In this document: positions 33,756-45,265 of the stretch, piece by piece
Position numbering within the stretch: the stretch's first letter is position 1
Layout: each line of letters begins with the position of its first letter
DNA from: Catonia carolina
Lineage: Eukaryota > Arthropoda > Insecta > Hemiptera > Achilidae
Reading direction: 5' to 3'
DNA: 64,000 nucleotides
Assembly: GCA_035578175.1 (NCBI GenBank)
Contig: JAQMRL010000006.1
Location: 55,469,001-55,533,000 of the forward strand
Program-made: the position numbers and the translations under genes
Notes under the pieces: generated by a model
Databases searched by the model: none
Told to the model about the DNA's origin: nothing
What the model saw: the letters and a program-made list of their open reading frames with translations, nothing else

Positions 33756-34292
33756 GAAGAGGTTGCTATTTTTGAATTGATATGCCGTACGTAACGCACA
33801 CTCTACAGACTGGAAACTTTACAGTTATAATTAATACATATGTAAAAAAAGTACCCTCGAGTTTCATTTGCTTATGTTCAACCAAAACAAAATAGTGGAA
33901 TACGAAAATAATATCAAAAATGATACTGTTGATACCTTGGCAATTTTTCAAAAATGCTTATGATTCATTTTTGTTTCGCTGCTATTAGTGCATAGCTATT
34001 GATGGACATCAGTTTGAATAAAGGTTAATGAAACAAATTATGTTCTTTAATAATTTATCACTTTCATATTTCTTTAATTTTATTAAGTAACATTGTAACA
34101 AATCACCAATTTGAAATGGTTATGCAAATAAAATTACTTTCCGCAATTTTGTTTTGATTAATCATAAGCAAATGAAACTCGAGGGTATTTTTTTTAATTA
34201 TCTATTTATTATAAGTATAAAGTTACCAGTCTGTAGAGTGTGTGATACGTCCGGCATATTAATTCAAAAATAGCAACCACGTCATGGGATAC
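33532..34292. mobile_element. MITE with terminal inverted repeats of about 110 bp, interrupted by a SINE
   Basis: The left arm (33755-33870, continued upstream of the SINE at 33532-33559) and the right arm (34165-34292) are inverted copies. Shared landmarks are GGTTGCTATTTTTGAATT, CACTCTACAGACTGG and ACCCTCGAGTTTCATTTGCT. The internal part is non-coding. No transposase is seen, so the superfamily is unknown. Confidence 0.78.
33560..33754 (+). mobile_element. tRNA-derived SINE with poly(A) tail and 12-bp target-site duplication
   Basis: CGAAGAGGTTGC at 33548-33559 and at 33755-33766. The head GGCGCAGTTGGTAACGTGCT (A box) and TTGGGTTCGAATCCC (B box) is followed by TTCACCGTCTGCATTAGCAG, GTCGGACGTTAAACC and over 30 A residues. 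It is the freshest SINE in the window. Confidence 0.93.
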
Positions 34293-34785
34293 CCAGTATT
34301 TTAAGCAATATGATTCTGTGGTTCCACCATCATCAGGGTGTATAAACCATTAAAATTTAAAATTATTCAGTTATATTTTTAATTATTGTTATTTTCTATA
34401 TACTTAGTAGTTTTTTATATACTTAGTAACTCTTTTAAATTCCTTTCAAAACAGTTGAAGCATATTAATTTTGATATTAATACAGTGTAATTGAAAAGTC
34501 ATGCATATTAAAATGTGTGTAAAAATGATTTTAATTGAATTAGTTCTATCAGTTACCACGAGATAGCACCACATGTATTTTACCAACAACAAATCTAGAC
34601 ACCATTGTGATGGATACTGGTCACATGATGTCTGCAGAATTACGAAGTTCATTGGTATGTAATTTTCCCAAGAGCCATTAGTTTTCATTTTTGAACAGTA
34701 TTTTTCCAGTTGTTTTTATGCACATGTTTAAGATGAATTTCAAGGGAAAAATTCGGATGCCACAATGCCTAACAATTCAACAATA
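34293..34785. other. no gene seen
   Basis: AT-rich. An 80-codon minus frame at 34446-34688 is unassigned and not supported by other evidence. Confidence 0.35.
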
Positions 34786-34990
34786 ATTGATTTAACATCC
34801 CTACATTTTTTCCTATGGAGTTACCTTAAAGGAAAGGACTACAAAAATAGGCTGCATACACTAGAGGAATTAAAGATAAACATACCGAACAAGATTAATA
34901 ATATCAATGTAAATATTTAGAATAAGGATCTCATGGTAAAAAAGTTTGTGCATGGATTACTGAAAAACGCAGCCCACTTGAACATACATA
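34786..34990 (+). mobile_element. transposase C-terminal remnant (IS630/mariner group)
   Basis: LTSLHFFLWSYLKGKDYKNR, then LHTLEELKINIPNKI, resembles the region after the third Asp in rosa-like transposases, where the family has D-F-x-L-W-G-x-L-K and L-E-E-L-K. The third catalytic Asp is changed to H (SLHF for PCDF). Confidence 0.6.
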
Positions 34991-35707
34991 TTGTAATACA
35001 AAAAAAATGTAAAAGGTAAGAAAGTAATAATTGTATACAATATAAAGTTATATAACATTTGTGTAATATATTTTTAAATATTATACGTTTTGTGCATTTC
35101 TAAAATGTTGTAAAAGCCAAAAACACAACTTTTCAGAAGGAATAAATGCATTTGAATTACAATGTTTTGATCTACACAGCTGTTACTGGAGTTCAAATTT
35201 ATGTCACTAGGATCAGTGTAGTAAGCAGGCAATCTACTGTGCAATTGTTAAATACAACAATCCCTCATTCGCAGTCAGTTCGCCGAACGTAACCCCCTGA
35301 TTCCATATAAACCAAGTTTATATGGAAACTTTACAGTTAGGGGATGGCGGTATGTTCATATACAGAAAATTAACGATGACGAACTGTATCCTATAATATT
35401 ATACAAAAATTTTTAGGCGCAAAAATCTCATTTTTTTATCAAATTGAGCCTTTTATAAGAAACTTGTTAATTTACTTCGTGTGCGATTTTGTCTAAGAAT
35501 AGTTCTTTACGAACTTCATTGTATGATGAAAGTGCTTGTTTAAATTTTGACACCCTTTCTATAGAGGGATGAATTTCAGCTAACTGTTTCCCTAAACATA
35601 AAATTTCACCAATAGATTTTATAGTATATCTAAAGATCATCATCGAATTTAGATACAGGAGCCGGATGTGACTTGTTGTTACTATCTAAATAGCCCATTC
35701 TTTGAAA
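34991..35707. other. no gene seen
   Basis: Mostly AT-rich. 35295-35330 has a short imperfect palindrome around TATAAACCAAGTTTATATGG. Confidence 0.4.
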
Positions 35708-35872
35708 GGTTTCCTCGGTGCTGTGTACAGTCTGTTGGTGAACAGAGTTCGATCCCTGTCAGGTCTGATATTCTTTAATCATTCATTGTTATCTATTCGT
35801 ACCTCCTTTCAACATCAGCATTATTATTAATGACAACAAAATAGTTGGACGTAAAATAAAAGCAAGATCTAG
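35708..35872 (+). mobile_element. SINE remnant
   Basis: AGAGTTCGATCCCTGTCAGG is a B-box-like T arm, followed by a tail with AATAGTTGGACGTAAAATAA, the family end GTTGGACGTTAAA in decayed form. The A-box half is poor. Confidence 0.5.
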
Positions 35873-37319
35873 GTGTTTTAAATCAAGTTACGCAGTGCTT
35901 TATCATTTTCAGAAGCGTAGTCAATTATTTTACATAAATAAATAAATTTACTATTCATATAGAGGAATGAAAATTGATGTTTTGAAGTTTAACGCACACA
36001 AATCTGTGTGTAATGTAACTGTAGGTAATTTAATTATTCGCTACAGAGCAAAAAAATAATTGAAATGAAAGGTAAATCACAATTGGAACACTCTGCAAAG
36101 GTTAACTACTAAGGTGACTGTCTTTAATTTTTGACAATGTGACTGAGAACGGGTGTGTCGTGTAATGTTAGGTAGTGATGGAAGGGGTAGGGTACAGAGC
36201 TTCAAAATGAATACCAGCGGCGCATAGACCTATGTTAATTGTTCTGTTTACTTTGTTTTCTAAAATATTGCTATATTTATTTTTATAAAATTGGTAATAT
36301 CTCCGTTATTATGAATAAAAATGAAAAACTTTAGATAATCAAACTTATTTGTCTTTAAACGTTAATTTTGATTATATGACATTTTTTGATGGAATTTTTT
36401 AATAAACAAGGATTTTGAAAAATTGTACGGACAAAATCACAATTTTGTTTATACAGATTTATCAATAACTATGACTTCAGTGTAACGGTGAACATTAAAT
36501 CATAAAATACAGTAGTATTTGTAAATAAACGCATTCTATAATTATACATAGCGGATGTTTAGATAACTACTCGTTTGTAGCCACGGATCTTTATGATGAA
36601 TTCCTATAATGCTTTTCACGGTTGATGAGCTCTGCTGTTCCACGTGTTTAGAGGAATCAGAACGTCTGCCAGCGTTGTCAGATTGTACCTGACAAACATT
36701 ATGCGCGCATGCGAATAAGAGCCGCAGTAGTTCACTTGTGTCTTGCATCTCGTACTGAACACATCAATTATAGAGCACGTTCACATGCAATAATTTATAA
36801 TATAATCAGCTGGTTATATGTTTATAGGTTATAATTTTTAATGAAAGACTAAAAACATGGCTGATGAAATATATAACAGAGTTACGAGAGCAAGTATTGA
36901 CAACGTTGCTGGCAAGTCATTGCGTATGTTCAGAGCTCATCAGCCTTGTAAAATAGTATAAATATAACACATTATGTATCAAAATATAGCACATAAAATC
37001 GGAAAATGCATTGAATTTATTAAAATTTAAAAAAATATGTAGTTGAATTTACCAAATGCAAATACTGAACCCATGAATAGTGAGGACTACTGAATAGCAT
37101 TTATGTGTTTATTTACGAAAACAAATTTCACTTAAAATGGTATTTACAAAGTTTTGGAAATGTACTTGATTACTTTTTGAAATGCATGACTGTTCAATCA
37201 CACTGTATTTTACATACAAAACTCGAGGATGATAATATATTTAATGATAAATAAAACACATTTAATTTTTATACTCAACATAAACAAAAATTTAGGTAGT
37301 CATAACTATACTGTTAATA
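35873..37319. other. no gene confirmed; 3' flank of SMSr
   Basis: Includes a GC-richer patch at 36540-36770 with a 68-codon minus frame and, on the plus strand, an ATG at 36856 opening 34 codons (MADEIYNRVTRASIDNVAGK). I recognise neither. They could be fragments of an unassigned exon or repeat. Confidence 0.35.
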
Positions 37320-37325
37320 TTTATT
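37320..37325 (-). promoter_or_regulatory. polyadenylation signal for SMSr
   Basis: AATAAA on the minus strand about 112 bases after the SMSr stop codon. It is the first exact match downstream, though AT-richness lowers its weight. Confidence 0.5.
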
Positions 37326-37436
37326 TAAATACGATTACAAGCCTATGAACAATAAGTATTTAATGCAAGACAGTTTACTTTTAACGTTATATGTATTTTC
37401 TTTATGATACATAAAATAATAAACAATAATAATATT

Positions 37437-37885
37437 TCAAAGAGCTTTTCTTTTATTTCTTTTAAACAATGAGTTACTGTTAGGAAGTGACTGCGAGTTA
37501 TGTGATAAATTATTACTCCCTGACCCAGCTGAACCGATATTCTGATGAAATAAATAGTTGACTTTTCGGTACGAATGTCTAATACCACTCATAAACCGAC
37601 GGACTATAATTATCGGTGATTCGTATTCATTTGGAACGATACCGTCGACATCGGATTCGAAAAATGAAAATAATGGAAACCAGATCCGTGTTCGTCCAGT
37701 ATCGCGCTGCATCAACGATTGATTATTAGCTAAAGTGTGGTAATATAAAAACAATCTTGATGTGATATAGAAGGCAATGAATACATCTATTGAGTAGTGT
37801 TCGTGACCAGACAATATAAAAAATATACCAAACATATTTAACAGCCACGTAAATGTATGCAACAAATAAATATCCCGAGGTGTAT
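37437..37885 (-). CDS. SMSr: sphingomyelin synthase-related protein (SMSr/SAMD8), last exon
   Basis: This exon follows TTTTTATGTTACAG (acceptor) and carries two bases of a split TAT codon, restoring EYTPR across the junction. It encodes TM5 ([16 protein letters not shown]), then [15 protein letters not shown] with the second His and the Asp of the H-H-D catalytic triad, then TM6 and [22 protein letters not shown], a cytosolic landmark of SMSr, comes next. The C-terminal tail of about 70 residues (Ser/Asn-rich, ending KRNKRKAL) is longer than I recall in vertebrate SAMD8. The stop codon is at 37437. SMSr makes ceramide phosphoethanolamine in the ER and limits ceramide. Confidence 0.95.
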
Positions 37886-38153
37886 CTGTAACATAAAAAT
37901 ACAAAATTTTTTTAGAAACATCTAAAATGAGCTGATAAAGATTACTATTATTAGTAAATAAATATTATTGGGCATAGACTGCCAATGTTATTGCCCTCAT
38001 CAAAATTCTGTTAAAAAAACCATCAAAGAAACTTGACTGGAACTGTGTAACATTGTAAATGTACAATTGTACAAACAATGGAAGTTATGGTAATTCCTAA
38101 TCACTATAATTTCTTAACTTTATTGAAGAGCGACCAGGCGAGCGGCGCAATGT

Positions 38154-38398
38154 TTAACCGCCGAAACCGTACAGCATGCAGCCCTGCCTCTTGAGTGCAT
38201 ATACAACGTCCATGGCAGTGACGGTCTTTCTCTTGGCGTGTTCGGTGTAGGTGATCGCGCCCCTGATTACGTTCTCAAGGAACACCTTGAGCACGCCGCG
38301 GGTCTCTTCGTAAATCAAACTGGAGACTTGACTCTGCCTCGGCGGGCGAAACGTCTGATCGCCGGCTTGGTGATGCCCTGGATGTTGTCTTGCAACAC
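38154..38398 (-). pseudogene. histone H4 pseudogene in an SMSr intron
   Basis: The minus strand reads [13 protein letters not shown], then after a 4-base deletion in the KRIS codons [39 protein letters not shown] and LYGFGG with a stop at 38154. The N-terminal 20 or so residues are missing, and R-to-C/M changes occur near the end (QGCMLYG). GC content is far above its surroundings. No 3' stem-loop follows closely, which suggests insertion of a fragment. Confidence 0.92.
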
Positions 38399-39025
38399 CT
38401 TTCAGTGCCGTTTAATTCTGCCATTGCCCAGTCCTTTACCTCCTTTGCTGCAGCCGGTCATATTTTCTGCTGTAACAACCCATTAAATAATGCCTGGGAA
38501 AAACCCCCTACCAGAGGTTTCCTGGTTCGGACCCAGGAAATTTACTATCAGTTCCCTTGGGACTTAAAGAGTGAAACAGAGGAGTTGTTAAGAAGGGCAG
38601 TTTATGAAGACGTGAGTATGAGAACCAGGAGAAGAAGAAGAAAGTGGAAAAATATTTGAGATAAATCATTTTGTATATATTAAAAGTTAAGTTTTTTGTT
38701 TTTGTATTAAAGTTGCGGCAGAGTAAAGGTTGGCTATATTTTAAAATAGGTTAGGGTAATTTAAGGATAATTTTGTTAATAGTTAGTTAATTTAGTTAGT
38801 AGTAGATCCATTAAATATTTAGTTTAAAGCAAGAAAATATAGTTTTTTTATTCATTTTTCTCATGCTCTGCAGACAGAGCTGGCACCCAACAATTTTTTC
38901 ATTATTCTTTTAGTTCATAGTCAAGTTTTGCCCACCAGTAAAGTTGAAGGTGGTGCAACTGGAAAAGCTAGTGTTGTCAATTTCATTAAAATTACGTCTA
39001 CTTACACTTCATTAGTTAAAATATT
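38399..39025. other. intron DNA, unassigned
   Basis: Part of the SMSr 40203-37886 intron. 38480-38660 has an open plus frame (NAWEKPPTRGFLVRTQEIYY) whose nature I do not recognise. The stretch ending AGGAGAAGAAGAAGAAAG could be a LINE-like tail. Confidence 0.35.
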
Positions 39026-39029
39026 AAGT

Positions 39030-39740
39030 GTTCAAAAAGTCGCTCTCTAGTGAAATATATAATGAAACGCGAGCTGTAAACGCGGTAGCACCATGTTGTT
39101 GAAAGTAACTGTTTAGTATTTCACTAACTGAAGTTCGTCTAAGAATGGATACAGAATTTCACTGCAGTGTTGTTATGCGTTTATTGTTTCATTAAAAACA
39201 TGGGGCGCACAATCCGATGTCAAGAAATTGCAATAAAAACTCCAATTTTCACAGACTGAAGTGGTTCCTAATGAATACACAATAGATTTTTATATTCCAC
39301 AGACGAGAATTTTGCGGGATAAATCACGCCTCATCAGTGAAAAACGTTTCATTAAGAACATTGATTCAATTTTGGCGAATAATGTTATTATTGAACCATT
39401 CACAATACTACATTCTCTTACCATGATCAGTAGGTTTTAATTCTTGCAAGAATTTGTATGGGAAAAGTTCTAATTTTTTCCTAACAGCTGTGAGTGCCGT
39501 TCCGACACTAACATTGGTTTACTGTGTGAGTTTTCTTATTGACTAGTTCGGACTTATGGACATCTTATCAGAAATATCGAGTAATTTATTGTCAGAAAAA
39601 CACTAGGACGACCACTTCTTGGTGCATCTGCTACAGAATCCGTACTTCGAAATCATCCTGATGGATGGACATTCACTTATTTCTTCTACAGCTATCTTCT
39701 GGCATTTTCATCCACTGTCACCATGTGGAGGGTAGTCTAG
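39030..39740 (-). mobile_element. decayed IS630/mariner-group DNA transposon
   Basis: Minus frames give DKLLDISDKM, SIRKLTQ, VSVGTALTAVRKKLELFPYK, LQELKPTDHGKRM, FFTDEA (first catalytic Asp) and KIGVFIAISRHRI-like residues. They end near a TGTTCAAAAAGTCGCTCTCT terminus at about 39031. Stops and frameshifts are frequent. The region encoding the second and third Asp is missing. Confidence 0.7.
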
Positions 39741-39839
39741 ACCTTGAGATATGGAAATTACCAAACTGATCCAGCAGAAACTTTGCTTCATTACTTCAAG
39801 CTATTTTTAAAGCAAGAGAATTATGGCCACGAAAAGAAA

Positions 39840-39960
39840 ATTCATCATCATATGTCAAAAAATACGCTCAGTGGCCTGTTCCGGCATCCATCTCTTTTTA
39901 GCTCTTCCGAAGCCTTGCTCCCTCTAGGTTTATATCCATGCTTATAGAGGAAGTCCGTGT
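39840..39960 (-). mobile_element. LINE 3'-end fragment
   Basis: The minus strand resembles 1560-1660: AAACCTAGAGGGAGCAAGGC, GGAACAGGCCACTGAGCG and a CATATGATGATGAA tail. Only the last 100 or so bases of the LINE are present. Confidence 0.6.
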
Positions 39961-40203
39961 GCTGGCAAATGAAGTAAATGATTGGATCATTTTTTCTTTT
40001 ATATTCTTGATGTTTTACATGGTGACTGAACAGTTCACTCAACACGTATAGTTTTGTTGGAAAGAAAAATAACTAAATAATTTTCCAAAAAATTTACTGT
40101 AATAGTAACAGAAATTATTTAGACATCTAGCAAAGATCTTTATAAATAAAATACAAAAACTATGTTACACCAAGACATATTAATATTGTAAATCAATACT
40201 TGC

Positions 40204-40364
40204 ATTCAGTAATGAAAAAATTAAGCATAGTCAAAGCGACAGTATGACCACTGAACATGTAATCGCCACATGTTCTCACACCTTGTATTGACATTCCAGC
40301 ACCTTTCCATATAATATAGGCTTGTTTCATTTTCGTAAGCAAGTCCATTAAAGCCGTATCCTCA
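40204..40364 (-). CDS. SMSr: SMSr exon with first catalytic His
   Basis: Encodes [20 protein letters not shown], then [20 protein letters not shown] and [25 protein letters not shown] holds the first His of the catalytic triad. The 3' junction reads ACTGAAT|GCAAGTATT, a GC donor. Only this cut restores TEYTPR with the next exon. The 5' junction is TTTTTAC|TGAG if the upstream intron is AT-AC. A GT-AG cut four bases further in (start 40360) would leave an in-frame TAA at the joint. Confidence 0.9.
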
Positions 40365-40454
40365 GTAAAAACACAAAAATAACACAATTATACATCACAT
40401 AAAGTAACAATTTAGAAAATGAATACTAAAAATTTATAAGAATATTTTTAATAA

Positions 40455-40715
40455 CAATACTATGAGGGATGGCCATGTGAAGAGAATGGGGGAGGAAAGG
40501 TTACCTAGAAGGATGGAAGAAGGAAGGGCGGACGGAACGAGATCAAAAGAACGACCAAGAAAAAGATGGAAAGATGAAATTAAGAGGGGTGTGGAGGGAT
40601 GGGGATACAACTGGGAATGAATAGAGGAAGAGAAATGGTGGACGGATAGAAGAAAATGGAGAGGCTTGGTGAACACCCACAGACCCGGTGATAGCTGGAA
40701 CGGGCACTGGATATA
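40455..40715 (+). mobile_element. LINE ORF2 C-terminal fragment
   Basis: The frame GHVKRMGEERLPRRMEEGRA, RPRKRWKDEIKRGVEGWGY and EEEKWWTDRRKWRGLVNTHR is the well-known end of an insect LINE. One stop lies before IEEEKW. It directly abuts the R2 start near 40730. Confidence 0.78.
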
Positions 40716-40729
40716 CATATTTACTATGA

Positions 40730-42300
40730 GGGAAAAATCTAGTGTGAAACACTCACATGACTTTTTCTCTTGCCAACATAAATAATAAACAATGTAACCT
40801 ATGTTAATTGTGAACGACATAATGAATCACTATGTGTCAAGAAAACACATGAACACCTTCTCTTCCCCTCTATGGAGGACTTTATATACAATACCTCTAA
40901 ACGGTTACACGACTCTGGGAAAACTGACGGACCCCAGATTATTCAGGACTTGTACAAGTACCCACATCCACCTGAAGACTTTAGGCCATTACCATTCCAC
41001 AACTTTGTCTAAATTCCAGTATAAACTACCTGACAAAAATAAGAGTTGCCACATTTTTATTCCGCCCCACATTCCTCCTTTGTTCTCATACCCCCTCATC
41101 CACTTACTTGTATGTCTCTCACCCTCCAGTTGGTTAGTTTGACCCCAAGTTCCTGTGCATAATCACTCCACTACGGTGAAAATAGCCGCCATTTAAACTT
41201 ATAAACTGATTAGAAATTAAAAGGCCGGTGATTATGCCAAATTCTCCCCTTTCCGTTTACCCTAATTTAATAACCTAACTCCTACCCCTCTTCATTAAAT
41301 TTACAAAATTTCTCCACGAAAAGTACGCAAGATGCCTTCGCCTCCCCATGTCAACAGGATTCCCACATAAAAAGAAAAGGCCATTGAATAAAAAGAAAAA
41401 TTACAAAAGAGCCGCTCCTAATTCCACTTGTCCCTTATTATAAATTGTCACCACTCACCAATAACTTCTTAAATTTCTCAAATTACCTCCACTGAAGTCC
41501 CACTTCCGATCCCCCAAGAAACAGAATCCAATTTCCTAATTTAATTCTATAAAATTCCCCCTGAATTCCATGAGGTTGCAATTACTCTGTGAAATTGTTC
41601 CCCGAGCGACCAGGTGTTCCTTAACACGAAGTCGCCATCATACGGCTTCTTAGCCCTCTCAACATGGATTCGGGATTCTGGATTCTGTGTCAAGTGAATA
41701 ACACTAAATAAAAATCAACCTCTGTAAGACTTAAAAATGCAGAAAATCACTAATTGACACTAAATTAGGCTCTGTAGAAAAAAATGCTTGTTATAAAAGT
41801 TTTAGATTTTTTGATTTGGTATAACTTAGATAACAAACACTTTTGAAGTAAAATGCATACTACAGCCACAATCTTAGAAAATCCCATTTTTTACCGATTG
41901 TAGTAAGCAAAATACAGAAAATATTTAATTGATGCTAAACTAAGTGAAAAGTATGTTTAACATAAAAGATGTAAACACTAAGTTTACACACTTAGAACTA
42001 AGAGCATTAAACAAATATCAAATACAAAAATTAAGTGAAATTCTTAATATTTTTTACTTTTACTATGTGAACTTTAGCCGTAAAAATTTGAAAAGAATAA
42101 TATTTTAATCAAGATTAGAGCCCCATAAATTTTTTAACGGCTCAACAGCTGATTCCAAAGACATGACTACGGTTTGTTGAGAAAATCATAAGTTTTAAAT
42201 TTTAGTATAATCATTTCCGTAGCTTTTGTTCCAGAATTTACAACACACAAACACCTTTAAAATACAATTTTTGGCTTTTTGAGGTTATGAGATATGAAGG
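40730..42300 (+). repeat. R2 element, degenerate, with inserted DNA
   Basis: It begins AAATCTAGTGTGAAACACTC and TTTTTCTCTTGCCAAC, matching the R2 start at 57.28 kb. The interior is recognisable again at 41690-42300 (GAAAATCACTAATTGACACT, AATTAGGCTCTGTAGAAAAA, TAAAATGCATACTACAG). 40860-41680 does not match other R2 copies and may be an insertion. The 3' hairpin is not seen. Confidence 0.55.
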
Positions 42301-42311
42301 TAAGTTGATTT

Positions 42312-42470
42312 TTTTTTTTTTTGTTTTATGTCTGACTGTTTTGCAATTTCTGCTAAAGCAGATGGTGGAGAATGATGATATATGAAAATGAGTGATGAAA
42401 AAATGCCATACCTGACCGGGAATCGAACCTGGGACCCAGGTGTAGAAACCAGTTATGCTAACCAGATATA
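42312..42470 (-). mobile_element. tRNA-derived SINE, family of 10514
   Basis: The minus strand reads TCCCAGGTTCGATTCCCGG after a degenerate A box, then CATCATTCTCCACCATCTGC, TTTAGCAGAAATTGCAAAAC and AGTCAGACATAAAACAAAAA. Confidence 0.75.
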
Positions 42471-43135
42471 AACCAGGTCAGTTGATAACCAGATATAAAA
42501 AAATATTGCCCAAAGATAATACAACCTCACTTGAAGGTAATAAAGTAAAAAAACCAAACGTATTCATTTAATGTAGCTATCTATCATGAATGGAGGAACA
42601 GAGACTGCCAAGGAGAGTATGGAAATGGAAGCCTCAAGGGATGCATACACAAGAAAGATCAAGGGTATTACAAAGTCATAAATAAACGATAATTAAGTGA
42701 AGGAGTTATTCATAATAAAAGAGGGTAGTAGGATTGATACCGAAAATAGCCAATGTTAGCATAGTACTTTAAACATCCCAATTAAAAAATATCATATTAT
42801 TCTATAATCCTAAAAATTTTATTTGAACTGATACTGGTTTGGAAAACTTTTACCACAACAAAGAGATCACATGAACAGTTCACTGCTACTGCCATGATAA
42901 CCTTTGTATTTTATAAAACCGCATATTTGTAATATCACAACTATGGTAAATATAACAAACAATTGGCCTAAAATAGAAACAAAAAGATAACAGCAAAAAC
43001 AGTATAAATAATTAAATTATAAATAACACGGAACAAAACAGATAAAATAATTGAGGAAATTCATTCAAAATTATCTCACAAGATGAAATATACAGATTTT
43101 TTTATGGATGTAAAAGATAAAAATAAAATTATCTT
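42471..43135. other. SMSr intron DNA, no feature seen
   Basis: AT-rich. Confidence 0.4.
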
Positions 43136-43142
43136 GTAATTA

Positions 43143-44600
43143 ATGAGGGTCAGCCAAATATAAATGGGATTTTTTTTATCGATCCTAGTAGGAGAGTCAG
43201 AAGGCGCTACTGTGTTTCTGTGAATTCCATCCATCTGGGTTTCTCACCACCACACTTCTACATCCTGTCAAGGTTATTCTCAATCAGTTGATACTAGAAC
43301 AATGACTAAGCAAGAAATTCCAACAGGGATGAAACTCTCTTATAAACTCGTGTGTATATATGACACAAAAATTTATTTGAAGGGTGGGAAATTGTGAAAA
43401 AATAAAGTCACGATTGGCATTCTTGAACTTCCATCTCGGAAAAAACATTTATGCAATAAGGGAGCTTTTGGAAGAAAACCGGTGTCTCTCTGTTGACAAA
43501 ATTGCTATATCAGTAGGTCTAAGAATTCAGCCAGACAGAATCTGTCATATCCAGTCATCAGTGCAGACCGTCATATATATGTTATTTGCGACTATAAAAA
43601 TTCTTCGAAATAGATTGGGTGTACCCACACTTGATGCGAATGCGTCTTATGAGTTATGTACTTCTGTTATGTACTTCCTGCGTCTTCAAAACAGTTTGTT
43701 TTGAGACACAAGTATATTTATGAAGATGGAAGTCTCCAAAGAAATCATAATTTTTTCTGTATTTAAACATCCTCCTCTTTGGGATCCATCTAATAAAGAC
43801 TACAAAGATACAGACATTAAACTGAAGATTTGGAAAAAGATGAAGGTACATTTAAAAAATTGATTCTCGAGATGTAACAGTTTTAGAAACAAAAGATGGG
43901 ATTCTCTGAACTTTTTCCTTTCCTCGTTTATTTCATGTTTCCACAATCTTTTACCTTAAATATTTAACTATAGTTCCATACTTTCTATGAGAAATAACTT
44001 ACAACGTAGTTGATTCTTTGACGCTATGGTATGAACTGACAAAAACACACATGTATTCTAGGTGGCCATGCCTGATATGTCGGATAAGACACAATTCGGT
44101 ACAAACACAACTTATGTATTCCACATGACGGAATGGATTCTGTCCGGCCGAAGCTTAAGTCACTGGAGTGCACATTTGATAATCAGCGAGGAACTTGGCT
44201 TCTGAAAGATCGAAGTAAAAGATGGCGTTTCCCAATCAGGTTTCATCCTCCTTCACGATAATGCAAGGCCTTGTACAGCGTGCATGACTGACCGAAGAGA
44301 AAGAAATTCACTGGGGATCAACTAGAAAATCTACCGATTTATCACCATGTAATTACAATCAGTCATCTGTTGGAACTATTGATGTAAGCTTTAGGAGGTC
44401 AAAGGTTCAATAGCGATGAAGCGTCGCTCTTTTTACGCAAAATTGGATAAAGAAAGAGCCTTCAACTTTTTATGACAGAATCAAAAAACTTCCAAAACAC
44501 TGGGAAAAATGTATTTCAGTATAAAAAGGGAACAATGGAGAAAATAAAAAATAATTTTTACGAAATTCCTGTTTATATTTCACAGTCTCTTGTAATATCG
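43143..44600 (+). mobile_element. decayed mariner element
   Basis: Starts with AGGGTCAGCCAAATATAAATGG and ends with a partly inverted CCTGTTTATATTTCACAGTC. The coding remnant shows AIRELLEENRCLSVDKIAIS (about 43456, helix-turn-helix region), GFILLHDNARPCTAC (about 44240, second Asp region) and FNSDEA..FLRKIG and FYDRIKKLPKHWEKCISV near 44410-44520. The frame is broken many times. Confidence 0.75.
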
Positions 44601-44694
44601 AATACAAACCAATTTAAAAATATTTCAAGTGATTAATATATAAGAGAATAAACAATAAAATTATGTAAGGTATAAGAAACAAGTACGTACTGTG

Positions 44695-45213
44695 TGTTGT
44701 TTTGGTTAACAGCCGAAAGGCTGGTTAGAACCTTTACAGGTTTTACTAGGTAAAACGAGGAGTGAGGTGGTTTACTACTGCCTTCCTCACTGAGTGGAAA
44801 AGTGTGCTTTTCCACTTATGACCTATGTCTAAAGCATAGACCCTATGCTAAAGCACAGGGTCTATGCTTTAGACCCTGTGTCTAAAGCATAGACACAGGG
44901 TGTCTATGCTTTAGACACCCTGTCTATGCATAGACAGGGTGTCTAAAGAAAGTCTATGCTTTCAGGGTGCAAAGCATAGACTTTCCACCCTGCAAATTAA
45001 ACCTTCAATTCATTTACCACAGGATCGGGCTGTACTATGAAATTCATTACTCTTAGAGGAGATAACTCTGACTAGTGTCTTCTACACCTCTACCTCTTCT
45101 GTTCTTAAATGCTTCAGTCATATAGTTGGCTGATCATGTGGTAAGAAACAGATCTATTTTTGTAGCCCTGGAACCAGTAGATCGAGTGTAACACTACACC
45201 TACCCGTTATAAG
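44695..45213 (-). mobile_element. R1 retroposon expanded by a palindrome cluster
   Basis: R1 sequence is continuous from the GTTGTTTTGG-type tail at 44695 to 44815, and again from 44985 to 45213. Between these, about 165 bases of short direct and inverted repeats replace the usual dozen or so bases. Confidence 0.78.
44826..44985. repeat. cluster of nested palindromes, with a perfect 40-bp palindrome
   Basis: 44909-44948 is a perfect 40-bp palindrome centred on ATGCAT (half-site CTTTAGACACCCTGTCTATG). Around it, GTCTAAAGCATAGAC and its reverse complement recur several times. CCCTGTGTCTA and TAGACACAGGG form an 11-bp stem to its left. All units derive from one word, TCTATGCTTTAGAC. Confidence 0.93.
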
Positions 45214-45265
45214 CATATAACAACTTTGTTTGGCTTACTTAAAAATCCTAATAAAAAATACTTAT

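Noticed and set aside
40360..45262. GT-AG splicing of the SMSr intron using AATAGATAA|GT and CTGAG|GAT
   Set aside because: It leaves TAA in frame at the exon joint. The AT-AC cut four bases earlier avoids this and keeps the frame.
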